Shown one piece after another: positions 59,345 through 64,000 of a DNA stretch of 64,000 nt. The notes under the pieces were generated by a model, which saw only the letters and a list, made by a program, of their open reading frames with translations, had not been told where the DNA came from and ran no database searches. Position 1 is the stretch's first letter. Every line of letters begins with the position of its first letter. The position numbers were made by a program, and so were the translations under genes. The DNA is from Eupeodes corollae (taxonomy: Eukaryota; Arthropoda; Insecta; Diptera; Syrphidae): contig NC_079147.1 in the NCBI RefSeq assembly GCF_945859685.1, forward strand, positions 133,882,645 through 133,946,644, written 5' to 3'.

Positions 59345-60140
59345 TTGAAGACATTCCTGCCATTATTCTTTATTTACAAAAATTCACTGCAACCGCACTA
59401 ACTAAAATTCCAAATGTAAGTACCTAATCATCAAAACGAGGTATGTCGGCAAAATAGTTTCCTTGACTTATTATGCCTGGACTTCTGTGTTTATGAATTT
59501 CCCATTCAAAATTTGAATAAAATGATTCCAATTCAGTTTCGCAATGGCAAGAAAATTAAGGAATACTCAGCGAAATCTTTTTTTGATTTAGTTGTGAAAA
59601 CTTTCATGGTGTTGAAAGGAGTGACATCTAGAATATTTTATTGAAAACACACTATGTACACTTTTCCGCTGATGTACGTTTTAGTGTTGCTTCGATAATG
59701 ATAGGAAAATTCAAAGGTGAGGAAGTTCTCATTCCGAGGATCCCGATGATCCCAACCGATATGCCGTTTGAATTTAAAAGACTTCAATTTCCGATACGTC
59801 TTGCATTTGCCATGACCATCAACGAATCACAAGGCCAATCCTTAAAAGTTTGTGGTTTAAATCTAGAACATTCATGTTTTTCCCATGGTCAATTATACGT
59901 GGCATGTTCACGGGTCGGAAGACCATCTGCGTTGTTTGTTTTTGCGCCTGATAATAAAACAAAAAATGTCGTGTATCACAAGGTACTTAAGTGAAGAGCA
60001 ACCTATGTACTAAAATACAGAAGTAATAATGAATGATTAATGTAGGTATTTCATTTTGTTTTGTATTTTTTCCAATAAAAAAAACACAATCTGCTTATTT
60101 ATTGCCATTAAGGCGGAAAAAAGTTCGTCGGGTCAGCTAG
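59345..60140 (+). mobile_element. Helitron 3' end with Pif1-like helicase C-terminus
   Basis: The open frame 59641-59994 reads FKGEEVLIPRIPMIPTDMPF, then EFKRLQFPIRLAFAMTINES, then QGQSLKVCGLNLEHSCFSHG and QLYVACSRVGRPSALFVFAP. These are the last helicase motifs of the Helitron Rep-helicase. The frame opens without a start, so it is 5'-truncated. The 3' terminus is AAGTTCGTCGGGTCAGCTAG ending at 60140, the hairpin-plus-CTAG end of insect Helitrons, and the next base is T. Upstream, 59345-59640 is degraded helicase sequence. Confidence 0.85.
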
Positions 60141-61333
60141 TAATATTATAAATGCGAATGTAAGTTTGTTTGTTACGCTTTCACGCAAAAACTACTTAAC
60201 CGATCACCATGAAACTTTGCACATACACTCTTGAAGGTATTAGAAGTAACATAGGATACTTTTTATTAAAAATTTTTTTTTTAAAAATTACGAAAAATAA
60301 GAAAATTGTTTGTCAAAATATCGTCAAATTTAGCTACTTCAACGCCATCTAGCATCATAGTAATGAAGTTTCAAACCTGAATACTGTAATACCAACCCAC
60401 TGTATTACCGACGGTGACGACAATATCTTATTCAATTGAATATAGTTTCAACTGTTTCTATTTTTCTATATTTACCGTACATGTTACGAATTTTGAAAGC
60501 TTTTGTCTGCGCATGTTGTTGCATCATGTTAGAGGTCCAATTAGCTTTACAGAACTTAAAATTGTCAATGGTCAGGAATGTCAAACCTACCGAGAAGCAT
60601 GTGAAGCTCGGCGATTGTTAAAATGACAATCATTGGGATGAAACTATGGAGGAAGCTGTACAATGCCGATCGCCAGATAAAATCAGGGAACTTTACGCTA
60701 CGCTTTTATCTTCTTGCGGTCTTTCTAACCCTCAAACTCTTTGGAATAAGTACAAAGAATACATGGCTGAAGATATTTTACATCAACTGTAGCAAGTACA
60801 CACAGACATTACTTTCAATGAACATGTCTACAATAAAACGCTAATTATAATCGAAAACAAGGTTTTAACGATTGTTGGAAAAAAATAACATAGATGATTT
60901 TGGAATGTCCAGCCCTCGAAGAGACAATGTGGATGATTTTTATAATGAAATTGCACGAGAGCTAGATTATGATCAAGTGGCAGAATTAGTCCCTCAATTA
61001 CTTCCAGTGCAAAATCATGTTTTCCATCAAGTTTTACGTAAAATAGACTCCGGCAGTGGTGGACTCTTCTTTCTTTAGAATTCTGAATTATTTATTTTTG
61101 TTACGGTGAAATATATTTTAACATTTGTTGTTGCATATATTTGTTGTTGCATAAGCATATATTAAGGTGTTGAAACTTCATTGTCTATAGTAATTTTTAA
61201 AAATTGTTGATCTCAGCCAAGCAATAAAATGTAGTTATTATATTGACTCATTCCTATTATTATACCCTTACCCTTTATCTCTCATACTTATTTAATTTCT
61301 CCACTGCGGGCGAAGCCGCGGGTAAAAAGCTAG
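60141..61333 (+). mobile_element. Non-autonomous Helitron, copy B (intact relative to copy A)
   Basis: It starts TAATATTATAAATGCGAATG directly after the CTAG of the upstream Helitron and ends with the hairpin GCGGGCGAAGCCGC, then GGTAAAAAGCTAG and a T. It contains the same captured Rep-helicase pieces as copy A (HHVRGPISFTELKIVNG, SPDKIRELYATLL, AEDILHQL, SPRRDNVDDF and SGSGGLFFL then a stop) but with extra point changes, including a stop after HQL. It lacks the 646-bp insert seen in copy A and so shows the empty site. It lies in the opposite orientation to copy A. Confidence 0.87.
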
Positions 61334-61339
61334 TCTTTA

Positions 61340-63015
61340 ATAAGATTAATTTTACATATAATAATAAGAACAATTCTCGTTAAAAATTATGCCATTGAAG
61401 AAAATTAGGAATATTGCTCAAGACACAAGGTATCTGATTAACACCTTTTCAGCTTACTTATCATTCTTCATTCAACCTTTTCACTATTTTTGAAACAAGA
61501 AGGTAATTATAATAAATCAAGTAATGTCCATCAAATCACTAATTAATGTAGTTCAAGTGTTTAAATACTACAAGGGTGGCTTTTAAATAGTATATAAATA
61601 TCCTGATAAAAAAAATCTTCACTAACAATTATTTATAAGATTGCCTTTTTTTTAATTGAACATTATTAATTTAAACATGTTCTTAACACCAACATCTTAA
61701 CTAATTTATTTTGAACAACACACAAATCTATGATAATAATCTTTTTTTTTGTGCAAAATTTGCATCTTTTTTAAATGACAATTTTCTTCCCATGACAAAA
61801 AAGATTGCTGTAATTATTTTATGAAAAAGGTTTCCCTCAAGTTTGTTTTAATGTGCGTATTGTACAAAAAGCTTTATGATTTTGAAGCATAAAAATATTA
61901 CAATAGTCTAAAATCAGCAATATAAAATCCCCATCTATGGGTAGGTATAGTATATTTTGAAAGCTCATTTTATAACAATCTCAAAGGCACACAACGTGCT
62001 TCTGTAATTAAAAGAAGGGTTCTTAAAACCAAGAAGGATTAAACTGTCCACTTATATATATAAAAAAAAACAATAATTGATTATGACAAGAAAGTGAAAG
62101 AAAATGAAAAAGGATAGATAGATAGGTAGAGACAGAGTAGGTACAAGATAAAAAATATACCAAAAGAGCTTTAGAAATATGTATGTACTCGAACATGCTA
62201 TACTACAATCTGACATCTCACTTTGCGAAAGAACCTTCATCAATTTAGAAAACCCTTTTAAGCGAAAACCATTTAACGGCTCAAATGATTACATTTTAAA
62301 CACTCCTCACTTCACATAAATAAACCGCATCCCCTTTCCCCATCCTCTTACTTACCTACTTACCACTTACCTATACCTAACATACACCAAGATACAGTTT
62401 GCTTTTATTTTGGTTGCCCAAGTTGAGTTAGATATTGTATCTTTAACAAAAGACCTCTTCCTAAATCTTACAAAATAAAAATAAATATAAAAATAAAAAT
62501 AAGCAACTGTGCTCAATGGGGAGGCTTTTAGATTAGACGGAACTTTTTTAATAAGCCTACAAATCCATCAATTTGCAGTTTCCCAAATTTCGATTCACAG
62601 TAAGTTAGATTGGTATGCCGTTGCTGTTGCTGCCGCGCTCATGCTCAGCTCATACTCATGTTGATGCTCAGGCTCATAGTCCTTCTAATATGTCCTTTGG
62701 ATGTGCATGTGTTATTATTCTCGATTTCATTCTGTTCTCGTTCGATATGTTACTTTCGAGTAAAGTGGATGGGGCAAGAGTAGGGGAGCCCTTAATATAG
62801 AATTCAGATCACGAATGCTATTCACCCTTCATGGAGGCTTTAAGCAAAAAGAGTAGATATACAAATATACAGCCTCAGCTATCATCAAGCGAGAAGGATA
62901 GAAAAAGCAATGGCTTTAAGGCACCTCCATCCTCCATGTCATTCCCATTGACAGTCTCTTATTCCAACTTTTGTGAAAGTTGGCTTCTATTCAATTAAAA
63001 AATGAACACAAACAA
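61340..63015. other. Intronic stretch with no recognised feature
   Basis: This is AT-rich. Positions 62335-62375 have three GTAAGT words on the minus strand without a pyrimidine tract. Positions 62630-62680 have a GCTCAT/CTCAGG repeat-like patch. No coding feature was found. Confidence 0.4.
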
Positions 63016-63080
63016 GAGCACAGCAGCAGCAGCCAGAGCCAGAACCAGCACCAGCACCAGCACCAGCGTCAGCGAGCGTC
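63016..63080 (+). repeat. (CAG/CCAG)n low-complexity run
   Basis: AGCACAGCAGCAGCAGCCAG and then repeated CAGCAC/CCAGCA units lie about 220 bp downstream of exon a inside the intron. A Gln/His/Ser-rich plus-strand open frame spans it but starts at a TTG and has no other support. Confidence 0.7.
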
Positions 63081-63298
63081 CCAGAATTCCAGAAAACGTA
63101 ATTTAATGGGGCATTGTTTTTTTGCGTGTTGTTTCTTCTTCGTTTGCTTTGCCTTAAGCTATTCAACTGTTGAAGCATAATACTTAATATATAAATACAT
63201 GCACATAACTATGTTTATATACTAGTACATGTAGATATGTATCTTCTTGCTTATACAATATAAAAACCAGAGTGTAAGAAAAAGCTTAAAAACCTCAC

Positions 63299-63462
63299 CT
63301 TGTATCGGTACGTAGATATTCAAATAAAGGCAATCCTCTGATTGGTTCTTTAGATATGGCAGTAATCGCTTTAGATATTCAAGTCGGCCTTTTGGCATTC
63401 GATCCAATGCGGCTGTTTCGTTGGCGATATCAGGAAGACGTTGCGGGCAAACAGGGCTGAAT
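63299..63462 (-). CDS. Neuroligin, internal coding exon a (N-terminal part of the esterase-like domain)
   Basis: This exon encodes 54 full codons of the extracellular cholinesterase-like domain of a neuroligin, a postsynaptic adhesion protein that binds neurexin. It reads FSPVCPQRLPDIANE and then an Arg/Lys/Leu-rich stretch ending SEDCLYLNIYVPIQ. The two cysteines (PVCPQ and EDCLYLN) are those that form the first disulfide of the carboxylesterase/cholinesterase fold, and SEDCLYLNIY is a hallmark of the family. On the minus strand the exon is preceded by a pyrimidine-containing tract ending TTATTGCAG and followed by the donor GTGAGG. It starts with the third base of a codon and ends after the first base of a codon, so it joins exon b in frame (completing GTT, Val). 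The exon before it is not in the window. Which insect neuroligin paralogue this is cannot be told from these residues. The family assignment is seen directly; the joining of exons is inferred from phase and order. Confidence 0.93.
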
Positions 63463-64000
63463 CTGCAATAAGGATTAAAAGTTAAAAGTAAGATAAAGAA
63501 TAAAAAACCACCACACAAAAACAAATCAAAACTCTAAATAAATACCTATTTTCGTTCTCTTTGTGTCATAAAGCATAATTTTGTGTTTAAATTGCTTTGC
63601 GTGTCCTCACAACAATTTTTATATTTTTATATTTTTTGGCTTTTTACCTTTTTCTTTTGAATTTTTGTTTTGTTAGTTTTAAACTCAGATTTTTTCAAAA
63701 GCTGGAGGTTACCATAATTGTTAGGTTAGCACAACGATAAAGTTGAATAAATAACAACTTATAAGTAGGTAGATGTATAGGTACTCACTTGTACCTACAT
63801 ACATATATATACAAAGGCAAAAATAAGATGAAAATTGAAGTACCTACACAATTTATTGTTCTTTTCGCCTTCAGGAAAAATATTTGTTTTCTGTTTTTGT
63901 TGTTGTTTTGGTTTTTGTTTTCATCAAAATCAGTTAAAGTTTTATTTTGAAATTTATTTTCATACAATATTACGGAGCATCTGCTTCTATTTTATTTCAA
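63463..64000 (-). other. Neuroligin intron upstream of exon a (partial)
   Basis: AT-rich intron sequence precedes the exon a acceptor. No exon or transposon motif was found up to the window edge. Confidence 0.7.

Larger units (their letters stand above)
9576..63298 (-). other. Giant neuroligin intron between exons a and b (~53.7 kb)
   Basis: This span lies between the donor at 63298 and the acceptor at 9576, with no recognisable neuroligin coding sequence in it. It is filled with transposable-element relics from many superfamilies in both orientations, separated by AT-rich DNA. Inclusion of unseen small or alternative exons cannot be excluded; cDNA would decide. Confidence 0.8.

Noticed and set aside
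62335..62375. Cluster of three GTAAGT words on the neuroligin strand, considered as a ratchet site
   Set aside because: There is no pyrimidine tract before the AG, and the words come from a TTACC/CTTAC simple repeat.
62980..63180. Gln/His/Ser-rich plus-strand frame with a hydrophobic C-terminal part
   Set aside because: It starts at a TTG, is produced by a CAG/CCAG run, and lies within the neuroligin intron with no splice or promoter support.

Overview
This window looks like intronic DNA from an insect, most likely a higher fly (Diptera: Brachycera). It is AT-rich. The only host coding sequence I can support is three exons of a neuroligin (a synaptic adhesion protein of the carboxylesterase fold) on the minus strand. 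In transcription order they are exon a (63299-63462), exon b (9357-9575) and exon c (6386-6583). Their splice phases join in one open frame, with consensus splice sites at all six ends. Further exons lie beyond both edges of the window. The intron between exons a and b is about 53.7 kb, and the one between b and c is about 2.8 kb. The fly assignment is an inference from the insect-type neuroligin and from the transposon content, which includes DD41D mariner relics of the kind called rosa, first described in tephritid flies.

Everything else recognisable is transposon debris, largely broken. Positions 1-6385 (downstream neuroligin intron) hold several copies of an unnamed repeat element that carries a ~172-bp internal tandem array, a non-autonomous Helitron with a 646-bp inverted-repeat element inserted in it, and a LINE reverse transcriptase scrap. 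Positions 6584-9356 hold a Tc1-like scrap, a LINE RNase H plus C-terminal fragment, and a LINE 3' end. The 53.7-kb intron holds three Tc1/mariner relics (11.0, 21.2 and 21.9 kb), more copies of the 172-bp-repeat element (11.7, 16.6, 31.9 and 40.5 kb), and LINE fragments at 14.8, 25.4, 27.0, 35.7, 44.0, 46.0, 49.3, 51.5, 54.6, 56.8 and 58.7 kb. It also holds a pogo-like DDE scrap (31.4 kb), a 1.2-kb inverted-repeat transposon with a 176-bp-arm hairpin inside (32.75-33.98 kb), a SINE-like element with two inverted tRNA-like ends (55.7 kb), a hAT element split by a LINE insertion (57.0-59.3 kb), and two Helitrons in tandem (59.5-61.3 kb).

Nothing encoded here forms a pathway beyond the neuroligin itself. 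What is unusual is structural. There are two copies of one Helitron family in opposite orientation at either end of the window. A repeat family has terminal palindromes and a satellite-like core. A long hairpin would be transcribed within the neuroligin pre-mRNA. A few places on the minus strand look like recursive splice (ratchet) sites, as expected for a very long fly intron. Long stretches between the elements show no feature I can support and are marked as such.
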